NCBI RefSeq assembly: GCF_017571525.1
Contig: NZ_JAGETY010000001.1
Coordinates: forward strand, 62,001-126,000
From: Hymenobacter sp. BT559
GTDB lineage: Bacteria; Bacteroidota; Bacteroidia; Cytophagales; Hymenobacteraceae
Reading direction: 5' to 3'
DNA length: 64,000 nucleotides
Shown here: in pieces, positions 8,972 to 17,580 of the stretch
Position numbering within the stretch: position 1 is the first letter of the stretch
Layout: the number at the start of each line of letters is the position of its first letter
Notes under the pieces: generated by a model
What the model saw: the letters and a program-made list of their open reading frames with translations, nothing else
Database searches by the model: none
Told to the model about the DNA's origin: nothing
Translations under genes and position numbers: made by a program

Positions 8972-10480
8972 CTAGTTGCTGGCCCACCACACTGGTTTGT
9001 CAATGGTCACATTCGTCTTCGGCATCACGTCGCCGTTGGCGGCTACCTCGGAGGGCGGGTACAGCAGGCGCTGCGGAATGTTGGGCGTGAAGGACACGTT
9101 CAGCGCCGGCTGCAGATGCGGCGAGCCCGTGCGGCGGTAGTCGTTCCAGGCTTCGTAGCCATTGCCCACCCAGGCTATCCATTTCTGGAACAGAATCTGA
9201 TTTAGCTTGTGCGTGTCGGAGCCGCTAAGGGTGACGATGGTCGGATTGGCCGCGAAGTAGGTGTCGATATCATTGGTCGAAAGCCCTGTTAATTCCATTG
9301 ACCGCCGAATACCTTCTTGATAAAGTGCGTTGGCATCGCCCGCAGTGCCTAGCCGAACGGCCATTTCAGACAGGATGAATGCGCGCTGGAAATTGGTGAG
9401 CAGGCGCACTGGTGCCTCGCCTACTGCCCCTAGCACGTAGGTGCTGTATACCGACCGGTTGGCTATTGCGGGAGCTGTAGCATTACTGCCGTTCTCAAAC
9501 CCGGTGAATTTACCAAACGGGGTATTGTGGGTAGAAGTGGGGTTGCTGTTGGTGGTCGTGAAGAATTTGGGCAGGCGGGGGTCTTTGTATGCCGTCAGCG
9601 AGTCCAGAAAGCGCGTGCTAGCCATCTGGTCATTGGGGCGGTTCGTTATGTTATAGGCATAGAACGGGTTGGTGTTGCCCACCGCCGTGCCGAAAGGCAC
9701 GGAGAAATCTTCCGAGTTGGCGGCGATAGCCGCGCTACCATTGGCGCCCTTGGCCAGCACCTCGTTTATCACTTTGGTGGCCAGAGCGGGGTCTTTGCGA
9801 CTTACGGTACAGGCAAACTTGAGCAGCAGCATATTGCCTACTTTCCTCCACTTAGTGAGGTCGCCTTTGTACACAAAGTCGTCGCCGGCCGGCTTGAGCA
9901 CGCTAGGCTTGTCGAGGTCGGCCAGCCCCTCGCGCACCAAGTCAAACAGGCTCTGGACGCCGGTAGCGCCCTCGTAGATATCCTGCTGGCGGTCGAAGGC
10001 GGGGTGAATATTATTCAACCCCTGCAAGGCCTGTGAGTAGGGCACATCGCCCCACATATCGGTAACCAGGGCAAAGTTGTAGGCTTTCAGCAGCTTGGCA
10101 ATACCGGTGTAGGCGGGGTTAGCGGCGTTGTTGTTGATGAGCGTTTGGGCGCCGTTCAGGTTGTTGCCGTAGAGGTCGCCGCGCCACTCGTTGTCGTAGT
10201 TGCCGCTGATGGCGTATTTGTCTTCCGTAAACGGCTGGTTGGCAATACCAGCGTAGTGCTGAATAAAGAGGTCGCCGTCGCGGCCCAAGGTGTTGCCCAC
10301 CACGAAGGCAGTGCCTACGGTGATGGTCGGCAGCTGCACCGACGGCTGCACCACTACCGGGTTGTTAGGGCTGACATTGACATCCAGAAACTTATTAGGC
10401 GAGCAGCCGGCGGCAGCCCAGCCCGCTAGGGCCAGCGCGGCGTAGCGCAGACGAGGAAGGTGCGATAGCGATAAAGTCAT
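8972..10480 (-). CDS. SusD/RagB-like outer-membrane lipoprotein (SusD-like_2 type)
   Basis: The 502-residue protein has signal and lipobox LALAGWAAAGCSPNKFLDVN, with Cys at about residue 26. Family landmarks follow: NPNNPVVVQPSVQLPTI-type N terminus, LLKAYNFALVTDMWGDVPYSQAL (TPR region), LRFLDSLTAYKDPRLPKFF-like segment, and the C-terminal QKWIAWVGNGYEAWNDYRRTG and RLLYPPSEVAANG. These match the SusD-like_2 family (PF12771). It forms the lid of the SusC channel and captures substrate at the cell surface. It is 18 bases downstream of susC. No glycoside hydrolase or peptidase is in the same operon, so the substrate cannot be inferred. Confidence 0.92.
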   Translation of the reverse strand: MTLSLSHLPRLRYAALALAGWAAAGCSPNKFLDVNVSPNNPVVVQPSVQLPTITVGTAFVVGNTLGRDGDLFIQHYAGIANQPFTEDKYAISGNYDNEWRGDLYGNNLNGAQTLINNNAANPAYTGIAKLLKAYNFALVTDMWGDVPYSQALQGLNNIHPAFDRQQDIYEGATGVQSLFDLVREGLADLDKPSVLKPAGDDFVYKGDLTKWRKVGNMLLLKFACTVSRKDPALATKVINEVLAKGANGSAAIAANSEDFSVPFGTAVGNTNPFYAYNITNRPNDQMASTRFLDSLTAYKDPRLPKFFTTTNSNPTSTHNTPFGKFTGFENGSNATAPAIANRSVYSTYVLGAVGEAPVRLLTNFQRAFILSEMAVRLGTAGDANALYQEGIRRSMELTGLSTNDIDTYFAANPTIVTLSGSDTHKLNQILFQKWIAWVGNGYEAWNDYRRTGSPHLQPALNVSFTPNIPQRLLYPPSEVAANGDVMPKTNVTIDKPVWWASN

Positions 10481-10498
10481 GACAGGAAAAAGGCTGAA

Positions 10499-13400
10499 TT
10501 AGAAAGTGAGCCGCAGGTAGGCGCCGTAGCTGCGCACGCTGGGCGGGCCTTGCAGGTCGAGGCTGCGGATGTTGCCGGCACCCTGGGTGTTCACTTCGGG
10601 GAAGAAGTTGGCGTTGGGCGCGTAGTAAAACAGGTTGCGGCCCGATACCGAGATGGAGGCACTACCGAAGGGCGTGCGCGCGAGGAAGTCTTTGGGCAGG
10701 GTGTAGCCTAGCGACACTTCGCGCAGCGTGTAGTGCGTGCCGTCGAAGATGTTGAGGTCGCTCTGCAGGCCCTGGTTGCTCCAGTAGCTCTGGGCATCAA
10801 CCTGGATGTTGTTAGGGCGGTAGGTGCCGTCGGCGTTCTGAATCACGCCCGGAATAACGCGCGGCTGGTCGCGGGCCACGCCGGTTTGCTGCAGCATACC
10901 AGCCGACTTATACGCCGCCTGCGTAAACGAGAGGATATCTCCTCCCACGATGGCATCGACGAGCACCGACAGGTTGAAGCCTTTGTAACCGAACGTGTTG
11001 GTGATGCCGCCCTGCCAATCTACGTTGGGGTTAGCCGTTACTTGCGAGCTCAGCTCCGTCACCCAAAGCCCGGTTTTGGGGTTAATCAGGTACTGGCCAT
11101 CGGGAGCGGTAGCCTTCTTCTGGCCCAGAATAACACCGTAGGGCTGGCCCACCACAAACGAGGGTACCGAGCCGATAAACGAGCTACCGGGAATAGACGA
11201 GCTAACGACGCCTGGGTAAATCGACACCACTTGGTTGCGGATGCGCGTGTAGTTAGCCGAAATATCCCAGGTGAAGCCCCCGGCGCTGCGCACGGGCGAG
11301 GCCGTGAGCAACAGCTCAATGCCCTTGTTGTCGAGCTCGCCGGCATTAGTGTAAAAGCTGCTGTAGCCGGTGGTCGGCGCTATCGTAACCGGAATAATCT
11401 GGTTCGAGCTCACGGTCTTGAAGTACGTGGCGTCCAGCGTCACACGGTTGTTGAAGAAGCCCAGGTTCAGGCCGACTTCGGCCGACTTCGTAAACTCGGG
11501 CTTTAGCGTATTCAACACGTTTACGCCGCCGATAGTAGTGCTCGGCCGGAAACCCACCACGTTGTTGAAGGGGAAGGTTACGTTGGCTACGTTGTTGCCC
11601 TGGCCACCGGGCACAAAGTAGGTTTCCAGCACGTAGGGGTCAGCGTCGCGGCCCACTTTGGCGATGTTACCCCGGATTTTACCGTAGGAGAAGATGTCTG
11701 AGTCGATATTAAACGCATCCGTGAACACGAAGCCGGCCGACACTGAGGGGTAGAGGAAGGTGCGGTTGCTGGCGGGCAGCGTTGAAGACTGGTCGACGCG
11801 GGCGGTGCCTTCCAAAAAGAGGTAATTGTTGTAAGCCAGCGACAGGTCGGCGTAGTAGCCTAGCAGGCGGCGCGTATAGTTGGTTTCGCCGCTGCCCGTG
11901 AATACGGCCGCGTTGATGGTGTTGTAGAAGCCCGGCTGTGAGAGCGTAGCCGCCGACACGTACGTCTCGTTGCGCTTGCGCTGGTTGGTTTGCTGCCCGA
12001 GCAGCAGCGTCGCGTTCAGCTTGTCGAGAAAGATATTTTCCTTTTTGGCCGTAATCAGCAGGTCACCTGTAAACTCAGCGTACTGGATATTGTCTTGAAA
12101 AATAAGGCCTGTGGGGTTGCGCGCCGAGCTAATGGCCGCAATCTGCTTGCGGCGGTCGGCGTAGGTATCGAGGCCGGCCCGGTACACCACGCTCAGCCAC
12201 GGAAAGAAATCATACCCCACGCTTGCCACGTTGATAAAGCGCGTGACATTGCTGGCTGTATTGCTGTTCAGCAGGTTATAATTCGGGTTATCGAGGCCGG
12301 GAAAATAGAGGTTAGCGCCGGTAGCCGTCTGGTAGGTCTGGTTCTGCAAATCGAAGCTACGTGGCACCGAGGACAGCGTGCCAAAGGCACTGCCACCGTT
12401 GCCGGTTTGGGGGGCTAGCTGGTCGGTTTGCGAAAAATTGACCGAGCCCGTCAGGCGGATTTTATTCTGCAACGTAGTGCCGCCGCCCAGCTGGATGTTG
12501 GTGCGCTGCAATTTTGACGACTCGGTGATGCCCTTCTGGGTCGTGCTGTTCACATTCAGCGAGAAGTTGGAGGTGCCGTTGTTGCCGGCCAGCTGCACGC
12601 CATTGGTCCACAGCGTCCCCGTTTTAAAGAAATCGCGGATGTTGTTGGGATAGGCCTGGTACGGCAGGTTGGTGCCATCAGCCAGCAGCAAGCCATTGGC
12701 GCGGGTGGGCGTAGTGCCAAAGCGCGGGCCCCACGAGTTGGTGCTGCCCGTGAAGATGTTACCGAGCCCGTTGGCGGTCGTAATCACGCCGCCCGTGCCC
12801 TGGCCGTAGTCGTTCTGAAAATCGGGCAGGCCCATCACCGTCTGGAAGTTAAAGCCGGTATTCAGCACCACTTCGAGCTTTTTGTTCACGTTAGCGCCCG
12901 ATTTGGTCGTAATCAGAATGGCGCCCGACGAAGCACGCGAACCGTAGAGAGCGGCCGCCGCCGGGCCTTTCAGGATGCTGATATTGGCAATGTTCTCGGG
13001 GTCGATGTCGGCCGCGCGGTTCGAGGTTTGAGCGCCGTAGAGCGTACCGGCCGCGCCGCCGTTGGTGCGGTCGGTGTCGTTGCTCACCGGAATGCCATCC
13101 ACCACAAACAGCGGCTGGTTGTTGCCGGTGAGCGAGGTAATGCCCCGGATGTTGATGTTGGTCGAGGTGCCAGCCAAGCCGCTAGCCCCCGTAATATTTA
13201 CGCCCGACACCTTGCCTTGCAGCGTGTTCAGTACGTTGGGCTCCGACTTCTGGGCCACCGCGCCACCCTGGATTTCCTGGGTAGCGTAGCCTAGCGTGCG
13301 CTTGTCTTTCTCAATGCCCAAGGCCGTCACCACTACCTCACTCAGCTCACGTGAATTTGCAGTCAAGGCCACATTGAACGTACTGGCACTGCCCACGGCC

Positions 13401-13651
13401 TGCTCCTGAGTGTTCATGCCCACCGAGGAAAACACCAACGTGGCCCCGGCCGTTGGTACAGCCAGCTGAAACGAGCCATCAGCGTTGGTCGAGGTGCCAT
13501 TAGTAGTGCCTTTCACAAGCACTGTCACGCCCGGCAATCCCTCGCCGGTTTTCTGGTCCGTAACCTTACCCGTTACTGTTTTCGTCTGTGCCAGGACTAG
13601 CTGGAACACCGATATCAGCAAGAGACAGGTTAGTAGTATGCGTCTTTTCAT
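10499..13651 (-). CDS. SusC/RagA-family TonB-linked outer-membrane receptor
   Basis: This 1050-residue protein starts with signal peptide MKRRILLTCLLLISVFQLVLA. It continues with a CarboxypepD_reg-like domain (VTGKVTDQKTGEGLPGVTV, about 22-105), the SusC/RagA motif around LSEVVVTALGIEKDKRTLGY (about 120-140), a plug domain (IRGITSLTGNNQPLFVVDGI, SILKGPAAAALYGSRASSGA) and a long beta-barrel. The C-terminal end is VRSYGAYLRLTF with the terminal aromatic residue expected for Bam recognition. It imports an unknown ligand across the outer membrane using TonB energy, with the SusD-like protein next to it. The start at 13651 begins the signal peptide; an in-frame ATG upstream at 13702 would disrupt it. 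Confidence 0.95.
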   Translation of the reverse strand: MKRRILLTCLLLISVFQLVLAQTKTVTGKVTDQKTGEGLPGVTVLVKGTTNGTSTNADGSFQLAVPTAGATLVFSSVGMNTQEQAVGSASTFNVALTANSRELSEVVVTALGIEKDKRTLGYATQEIQGGAVAQKSEPNVLNTLQGKVSGVNITGASGLAGTSTNINIRGITSLTGNNQPLFVVDGIPVSNDTDRTNGGAAGTLYGAQTSNRAADIDPENIANISILKGPAAAALYGSRASSGAILITTKSGANVNKKLEVVLNTGFNFQTVMGLPDFQNDYGQGTGGVITTANGLGNIFTGSTNSWGPRFGTTPTRANGLLLADGTNLPYQAYPNNIRDFFKTGTLWTNGVQLAGNNGTSNFSLNVNSTTQKGITESSKLQRTNIQLGGGTTLQNKIRLTGSVNFSQTDQLAPQTGNGGSAFGTLSSVPRSFDLQNQTYQTATGANLYFPGLDNPNYNLLNSNTASNVTRFINVASVGYDFFPWLSVVYRAGLDTYADRRKQIAAISSARNPTGLIFQDNIQYAEFTGDLLITAKKENIFLDKLNATLLLGQQTNQRKRNETYVSAATLSQPGFYNTINAAVFTGSGETNYTRRLLGYYADLSLAYNNYLFLEGTARVDQSSTLPASNRTFLYPSVSAGFVFTDAFNIDSDIFSYGKIRGNIAKVGRDADPYVLETYFVPGGQGNNVANVTFPFNNVVGFRPSTTIGGVNVLNTLKPEFTKSAEVGLNLGFFNNRVTLDATYFKTVSSNQIIPVTIAPTTGYSSFYTNAGELDNKGIELLLTASPVRSAGGFTWDISANYTRIRNQVVSIYPGVVSSSIPGSSFIGSVPSFVVGQPYGVILGQKKATAPDGQYLINPKTGLWVTELSSQVTANPNVDWQGGITNTFGYKGFNLSVLVDAIVGGDILSFTQAAYKSAGMLQQTGVARDQPRVIPGVIQNADGTYRPNNIQVDAQSYWSNQGLQSDLNIFDGTHYTLREVSLGYTLPKDFLARTPFGSASISVSGRNLFYYAPNANFFPEVNTQGAGNIRSLDLQGPPSVRSYGAYLRLTF

Positions 13652-14037
13652 GCAAGTACAATCCTTTAGTTGATGAAAATTATGAGAAAAATCCAGACGC
13701 AAACTACTGCTTGTTAGTCAGTCATTTATAGTGAGAACTCAGCATCTACCCTAAAAAAGCAAAACGGCGCTCCTGTACAGGAGCGCCGTTTTGCATAAAT
13801 TAACTGATTATCAAGGGCTATCACACCCTATCCTCCTCCTTTTTTTCCTCTATGAAATATTTGCACAGCCTATTCTTTTCAGGAATACATTAGTTTCTCA
13901 AATACTTCACTAACAGCATATTAACTGCTAAGGGGCAAAAAATACAGAATTCCATTTGGTAAACAACACCCCTTAACACATCGCCCTACTAAACACGTCC
14001 TTACGCGCAACCTACCGGTTTACGGGTCCGGCGTGCG
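13652..14037. other. AT-rich intergenic region before susC
   Basis: This 386-base gap is visibly more AT-rich than its surroundings. It holds the terminator at 13759-13794 and, nearer susC, the susC promoter region on the minus strand. That region has a degenerate TAGTTTG about 60 bases before the ATG, one base short of TAnnTTTG. Bases 13795-14037 show no convincing ORF or RNA gene; they would be a 3' untranslated tail of the esterase transcript. Confidence 0.5.
13759..13794 (-). terminator. Terminator on the minus strand upstream of susC
   Basis: A perfect 36-base palindrome, GCAAAACGGCGCTCCTGT plus its reverse complement, is followed on the minus strand by a six-T run (AAAAAA at 13753-13758 on the plus strand). 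It would stop transcripts from the esterase gene 244 bases after its stop codon. Confidence 0.8.
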
Positions 14038-15282
14038 CTATTCAAACACGACGCGCGCCGGCGCATAGCCAGCAAACTGGAGCAGGTAGACGCCGGCGGC
14101 CAGCCCATTGCGCGGCAGCGGCACTTGCTGGGCCAGCGGCGTGAGCCGGCGCACCACGCGGCCGGTCAGGTCGAGCAGCTGGGCATCGCCCAGTTCGCGC
14201 CAGTTGGCGGGCAGGGCTAGCTGCACGGCCTCACGGGCCGGGATGGGGTAGGCCAGCCCCACGGGGCTAGTGGCCAGCGCGGCACGGGCTGCCAGCGGGG
14301 TGCCGGCCTGCCGCAGCAGGGGCCGCAAAAAGTCGCGAATAGTCCAGAATGTGGTGTCGGCATACTGCGCATTGCTTTCGAAGGGAATGTGACCGGCCTT
14401 GCTGAGGCGCCGCAGCGTGTTGCGCACGCCCACGGCCGTAGCGCGCGGGTTGAGGCGGCCGCTGCCATACACATACTTGGGCGGCAAAAGCCCCCCTCCT
14501 ATTTTGCCCTGCAGGTAGGGCACCGTAGCATCGGCCGTGCCGTGCACGCTGCACAGCGGCGCATTGCCGGCCTCAATAATGCTGGGGCTCTCGGTGGCGC
14601 CGCTCAGGTTGAGCACAGCGGCCACGGCGCTGCTGTAGGCAGCATTGCCGCCGGTGCCCTCTATGCCGCCCAGGGCCGCTAGCCCCACGTAGGCGGGCAC
14701 TTCGCTGGGCTTGTCGAGGTAGCCGATTTCGAGGGCGATGAAGGCGCCCGCCGACGAGCCGCCGGCCACAATGTAGTTGCTATATATGTGGTAGGTTTTG
14801 GTGCTGGCCGCGTCGTTGCGGAAGAAGCGCACGGCGGCGCGCATATCCTGCATACCCCGAATGGCGGCCTGCGCCACCCCCACCGTGTCGGCCGGCTGCG
14901 CAACACCCGTAACCGAAAAACCCAGCCGGTAATCGATGCTGGCCGCCACGTAGCCGAGCCGAGCCATGCGCGTGCAGATGGCCACCATATACGGGTCGGT
15001 TTTTGAGCCCAGAAAGAAGCCGCCCTGATGCGCAAAAATGATGAGCGGCCGGCGCTTCACTGTGTCGCCGGCGGGCTGGTAAATGTCCATCGTCAGCACC
15101 TGGGCCGCGCCCGTGTAGCTAGGTGCCGTGGCGTAGGCCACACCGCTAGTGACGGTCACATTGGCAAAAACCGGCTGGTAATAGCGCCCGCCCGTGGTGT
15201 CGATGGGGGCTAGCTGAGCCGAGGCCAGCCCGGGGCTGGCCAGCAAGCCCAGCACAGCCAGGAAGCGGAAAAGTGCTTTCAT
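14038..15282 (-). CDS. Secreted alpha/beta-hydrolase (esterase-like) with T9SS sorting domain
   Basis: This 414-residue protein has signal peptide MKALFRFLAVLGLLASPGLASAQ. Its alpha/beta-hydrolase domain spans about 40-320: MDIYQPAGD, RRPLIIFAHQGGFFLGS (oxyanion region), the nucleophile motif VAGGSSAGAFIALE, CSVHGTADATVPY (acid) and SKAGHIPFES (His). Residues 335-414 form a type IX secretion C-terminal sorting domain: LAYPIPAREAVQLALP, LLDLTGRVVRRLTPL, LAAGVYLLQF. It is therefore probably exported through the T9SS and surface-anchored or released. The BD-FAE/carboxylesterase group is the nearest family; substrate unknown. The start at 15282 begins the signal peptide. It is divergent from the LD-carboxypeptidase gene. 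Confidence 0.88.
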   Translation of the reverse strand: MKALFRFLAVLGLLASPGLASAQLAPIDTTGGRYYQPVFANVTVTSGVAYATAPSYTGAAQVLTMDIYQPAGDTVKRRPLIIFAHQGGFFLGSKTDPYMVAICTRMARLGYVAASIDYRLGFSVTGVAQPADTVGVAQAAIRGMQDMRAAVRFFRNDAASTKTYHIYSNYIVAGGSSAGAFIALEIGYLDKPSEVPAYVGLAALGGIEGTGGNAAYSSAVAAVLNLSGATESPSIIEAGNAPLCSVHGTADATVPYLQGKIGGGLLPPKYVYGSGRLNPRATAVGVRNTLRRLSKAGHIPFESNAQYADTTFWTIRDFLRPLLRQAGTPLAARAALATSPVGLAYPIPAREAVQLALPANWRELGDAQLLDLTGRVVRRLTPLAQQVPLPRNGLAAGVYLLQFAGYAPARVVFE

Positions 15283-15418
15283 AGGGGTAAATCCAGGCTG
15301 CTGTGACGCAACCAGTTGCGTGAGAGTTGCTTGTGCCAACGCGTTTTGGCGCGTAAGGTTAGTGCCGGGGCTATGGTTTCTTTGTGAACTTTCACCGCTA
15401 GCCCCCGCCTACCGCTTT

Positions 15419-16318
15419 ATGCCCTCTATCGCTCCTCCTTTTTTGCAAGCCGGCCAGCGCGTGGCCATTGTGGCACCCGCCCGCAAAATCAGCACCGCCG
15501 AAATCGAGGTGGCCCGCCAAACGCTGCAAGGCTGGGGCCTGGAAGTGGCGCTGGGCGAAAGCATCGACGCCGCGCACCACCAGTTTGCGGGCGAAGATGC
15601 GCTGCGCCGCCGCGACTTTCAGCGCCAGCTCGACGACCCCGGCATCCGGGCCATCTTGTGCGCGCGCGGCGGCTACGGCACCGCCCGCCTGGTCGATGAG
15701 CTGGATTTTAGCGCCTTCGCCGAAAGCCCCAAATGGGTGGCGGGCTTTTCCGATATCACCGTGCTCCACAGCCACCTGCTGCGGCTGGGCTACCAAAGCA
15801 TTCATGGCGTGATGCCGGTGCTCTTTTGCCAGGAAAACGGCGAAGCCGCCCTGACGAGCCTGCACCACGCACTGTTTGGCGAGCCGCTGGCCTGCGCGGC
15901 ACCGGCCCACCCGCTCAACCGCCCCGGCACCGCTAGTGGTGAGCTGGTGGGCGGCAACCTGAGCTTGCTCCAGACCATTACGGGTACGCGCTCGCAGGCC
16001 AGCTTTGCGGGGCGCATTCTTTTCCTGGAAGACCTGGATGAGTACCTCTACCACATCGACCGCATGCTGCTGCACCTGCACCGCAGCGGGCAGCTAGCCG
16101 GGCTGGCCGGGCTTGTGGTGGGCCACTTCTCGCAAATGCGCGACAACGCCGTGCCCTTCGGCCAAACGGCCTACGAGATTATCGACCACTATGCCCAGCG
16201 CTACAGCTTTCCGGTGGGCTACGGCTTCCCCATCGGCCACAAGGCCACCAACGAGGCCGTGGTGGTAGGCCGCCACGTGACCCTTACCGTAGGGCAGGCC
16301 GGCAGCCGACTGGGCTAG
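15419..16318 (+). CDS. LD-carboxypeptidase family (S66) protein
   Basis: The 299-residue protein matches the S66 peptidase family (LdcA/MccF). Landmarks are FLQAGQRVAIVAPARKI at the N terminus, ILCARGGYGTARLVDELDF, the nucleophile motif VAGFSDITVLHSHLL (catalytic Ser), FLEDLDEYLYHIDRML (catalytic Glu), and VGYGFPIGHKATNEAVVVG (catalytic His). LdcA removes the terminal D-Ala from tetrapeptides in cytoplasmic peptidoglycan recycling, and MccF cleaves microcin C. With no signal peptide and no immunity context, LdcA-type recycling is more likely. The ATG at 15419 is preferred because it gives the family N terminus; an upstream in-frame alternative start would add 33 non-conserved residues. Confidence 0.9.
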   Translation: MPSIAPPFLQAGQRVAIVAPARKISTAEIEVARQTLQGWGLEVALGESIDAAHHQFAGEDALRRRDFQRQLDDPGIRAILCARGGYGTARLVDELDFSAFAESPKWVAGFSDITVLHSHLLRLGYQSIHGVMPVLFCQENGEAALTSLHHALFGEPLACAAPAHPLNRPGTASGELVGGNLSLLQTITGTRSQASFAGRILFLEDLDEYLYHIDRMLLHLHRSGQLAGLAGLVVGHFSQMRDNAVPFGQTAYEIIDHYAQRYSFPVGYGFPIGHKATNEAVVVGRHVTLTVGQAGSRLG

Positions 16319-16336
16319 TAAGCTACTGATTGACGA

Positions 16337-16780
16337 TTACTTACGGCGCTGGCGCAGGGCCTGCGACACAGCGCCGGCCACCAGGCCGCCTACCGTGTAC
16401 CAGGCTACGGTCATGGCCTGGGTCTGGGGCGTGCGGTTGCTGGGTGCCTCGCCCAGGCCCATCGGGCCAGGCAGTACCACGCCGCCCACGCCCGCCGTGA
16501 CCCCTAGCAATAGGCCGCGCCGCAGGCTGTGCTTGCCGCTGCCCACTACCGTGTAGTAGAGGCCATTGCTGAGTATATCGCCGAGCATAGTAGCGGTGTA
16601 GAGTTCGCCTTCACTAGGCTGCGGCAAGTCGGCCAGGTTCAGTATTTTGCGCAGGCCGCGCTCACCCAGCACGTCCATGCGGGGTGCATCCTGGGGGCGC
16701 AGGCGGCGCGCCGCTTCGTGGAGCGCAGTGAGGGCAATGGCCCCGGCAAAGCCGGCAGCCAGTGAAGGTAGTAGTTTCAT
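16337..16780 (-). CDS. Small hydrophobic membrane protein, unknown function
   Basis: This 147-residue protein has an N-terminal hydrophobic segment (LLPSLAAGFAGAIALTAL), a middle polar stretch with LHEAARRLRPQDAPRMDVLG and LADLPQPSEGELYTATMLGDILSN, then two glycine-rich hydrophobic segments (LLLGVTAGVGGVVLPGPMGL and AWYTVGGLVAGAVSQAL) and a basic tail RQRRK. It is probably an inner-membrane protein with three or four spans. I do not recognise a named domain. It is convergent with the LD-carboxypeptidase gene (18-base gap). The start at 16780 was chosen over an upstream in-frame ATG at 16846 because it places the first hydrophobic segment at the N terminus. Confidence 0.6.
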   Translation of the reverse strand: MKLLPSLAAGFAGAIALTALHEAARRLRPQDAPRMDVLGERGLRKILNLADLPQPSEGELYTATMLGDILSNGLYYTVVGSGKHSLRRGLLLGVTAGVGGVVLPGPMGLGEAPSNRTPQTQAMTVAWYTVGGLVAGAVSQALRQRRK

Positions 16781-16849
16781 CTGGGCGTCTTTCGTGTCTG
16801 CTTTCAGACGCAAGCGGGGCGCTGGGGTTGCGCAATTTTTTTGCAAGCA

Positions 16850-16881
16850 TTGCGCCGCGTTGGTCGGGCGGCGTATATTTG
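16850..16881 (+). promoter_or_regulatory. Promoter of tRNA-Thr
   Basis: TATATTTG at 16874-16881 matches TAnnTTTG, and TTG at 16850-16852 gives a 21-base spacer. Transcription would begin about 30 bases before the mature tRNA. Confidence 0.65.
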
Positions 16882-16914
16882 CAGCCCCAATGGCTACAAG
16901 CCACTGCGGAAAGC

Positions 16915-16987
16915 GCCGATTTAGCTCAGCTGGTAGAGCAGCTCATTCGTAATGAGCAGGTCGTTGGTTCGAGTCCAATAATCGGCT
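16915..16987 (+). tRNA. tRNA-Thr (anticodon CGU)
   Basis: The cloverleaf is complete. The acceptor stem is GCCGATT with AATCGGC. The D arm is GCTC-AGCTGGTAGA-GAGC-like. The anticodon stem GCTCA/TGAGC encloses the loop TTCGTAA, giving anticodon CGT, which reads ACG (Thr). The T arm GTTGG-TTCGAGT-CCAAT follows. The 3' CCA is not encoded, as is common in Bacteroidota. A TAnnTTTG promoter precedes it and a hairpin terminator follows at 16996. Confidence 0.95.
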
Positions 16988-16995
16988 CTCCTAAT

Positions 16996-17044
16996 ACCCG
17001 GAAAACCGCCTCTTACCTTGTAAAGGCAGTTTTCCGGGTTTTTT
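16996..17044 (+). terminator. Terminator of tRNA-Thr
   Basis: ACCCGGAAAACCGCCT (16996-17011) pairs with AGGCAGTTTTCCGGGT (17024-17039) with one mismatch, followed by TTTTT. It begins nine bases past the mature tRNA. Confidence 0.88.
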
Positions 17045-17112
17045 GCGTCTGGCGGTATGAGCTCTTTCCGACGCGAAGCCGAGGGTTTGACGCAAGCGCC
17101 GCCCGTTACGCC

Positions 17113-17161
17113 CCTTGCCTAGCTGTTCAATATGGATTGCGCCGCAACAAGCTAGGCAAGG
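17113..17161. repeat. Isolated inverted repeat downstream of tRNA-Thr
   Basis: CCTTGCCTAGCT (17113-17124) pairs perfectly with AGCTAGGCAAGG (17150-17161) around a 25-base loop. It has no adjacent T run and lies in a roughly 230-base stretch (17045-17278) with no gene I can support. It could be a structured RNA, the end of a lost element, or the 3' structure of the small gene at 17279-17500. Confidence 0.5.
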
Positions 17162-17278
17162 CCAAGCGCTGCGCTGCGCATCTGGCAGTGTGCTTTCATA
17201 GCACGAGCAGGGGCAATCTTACCCGCTGGAGACGAAGCGGCTACTATCAGGCACATAGCTAGGTCGACCAGGCAGCAG

Positions 17279-17500
17279 CTAGCTTCGAGGGCGGCGCAGC
17301 CGTCGCAGGCCGTAGGCAAGGCTGCTGGCGAGCAATAGCCCCGCTCCACCATCGAGGGGCACGGCAGTAGGGGCTGCCGGGGCGCCGGGGCCCCCGGTGG
17401 TGCCGCCATTGCCGGGTTGTGCTGTCGCCGCCCGGCCGGCAACCAGCAGGCTGCCCAGTACTACTGCGCGCAAAGCGAACGAAAACCAAGACATCTTCAT
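17279..17500 (-). CDS. Small PID-CTERM-type protein
   Basis: This 73-residue protein has an N-terminal signal peptide (MKMSWFSFALRAVVLGSLLVAGRAATAQ), a Gly/Pro/Ala linker (PGNGGTTGGPGAPAAPTA) and a C-terminal tripartite signal. That signal is VPLDGG, then the hydrophobic AGLLLASSLAYGL, then basic RRLRRPRS. This order matches the Bacteroidota PID-CTERM sorting motif (P-I/L-D-G-G, membrane stretch, basic end). It is likely anchored or processed at the inner membrane by an exosortase-like enzyme, none of which is visible here. It lies 80 bases downstream of the 2302-residue T9SS protein on the same strand, so it may share its transcript. It is easy to miss because of its size. Confidence 0.7.
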   Translation of the reverse strand: MKMSWFSFALRAVVLGSLLVAGRAATAQPGNGGTTGGPGAPAAPTAVPLDGGAGLLLASSLAYGLRRLRRPRS

Positions 17501-17580
17501 GGTAGTGATTTAAAGTAAAAGCGAAAGGGAATATTTGCCGATAGGGGCCGGGCACCGAGGGCGGCCCGGCCCCGTCGGGC

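Noticed and set aside
16915-17161. tRNA-Thr flank as a phage or island attachment site
   Set aside because: No direct repeat of the tRNA 3' end was found downstream and no integrase is present in the window.
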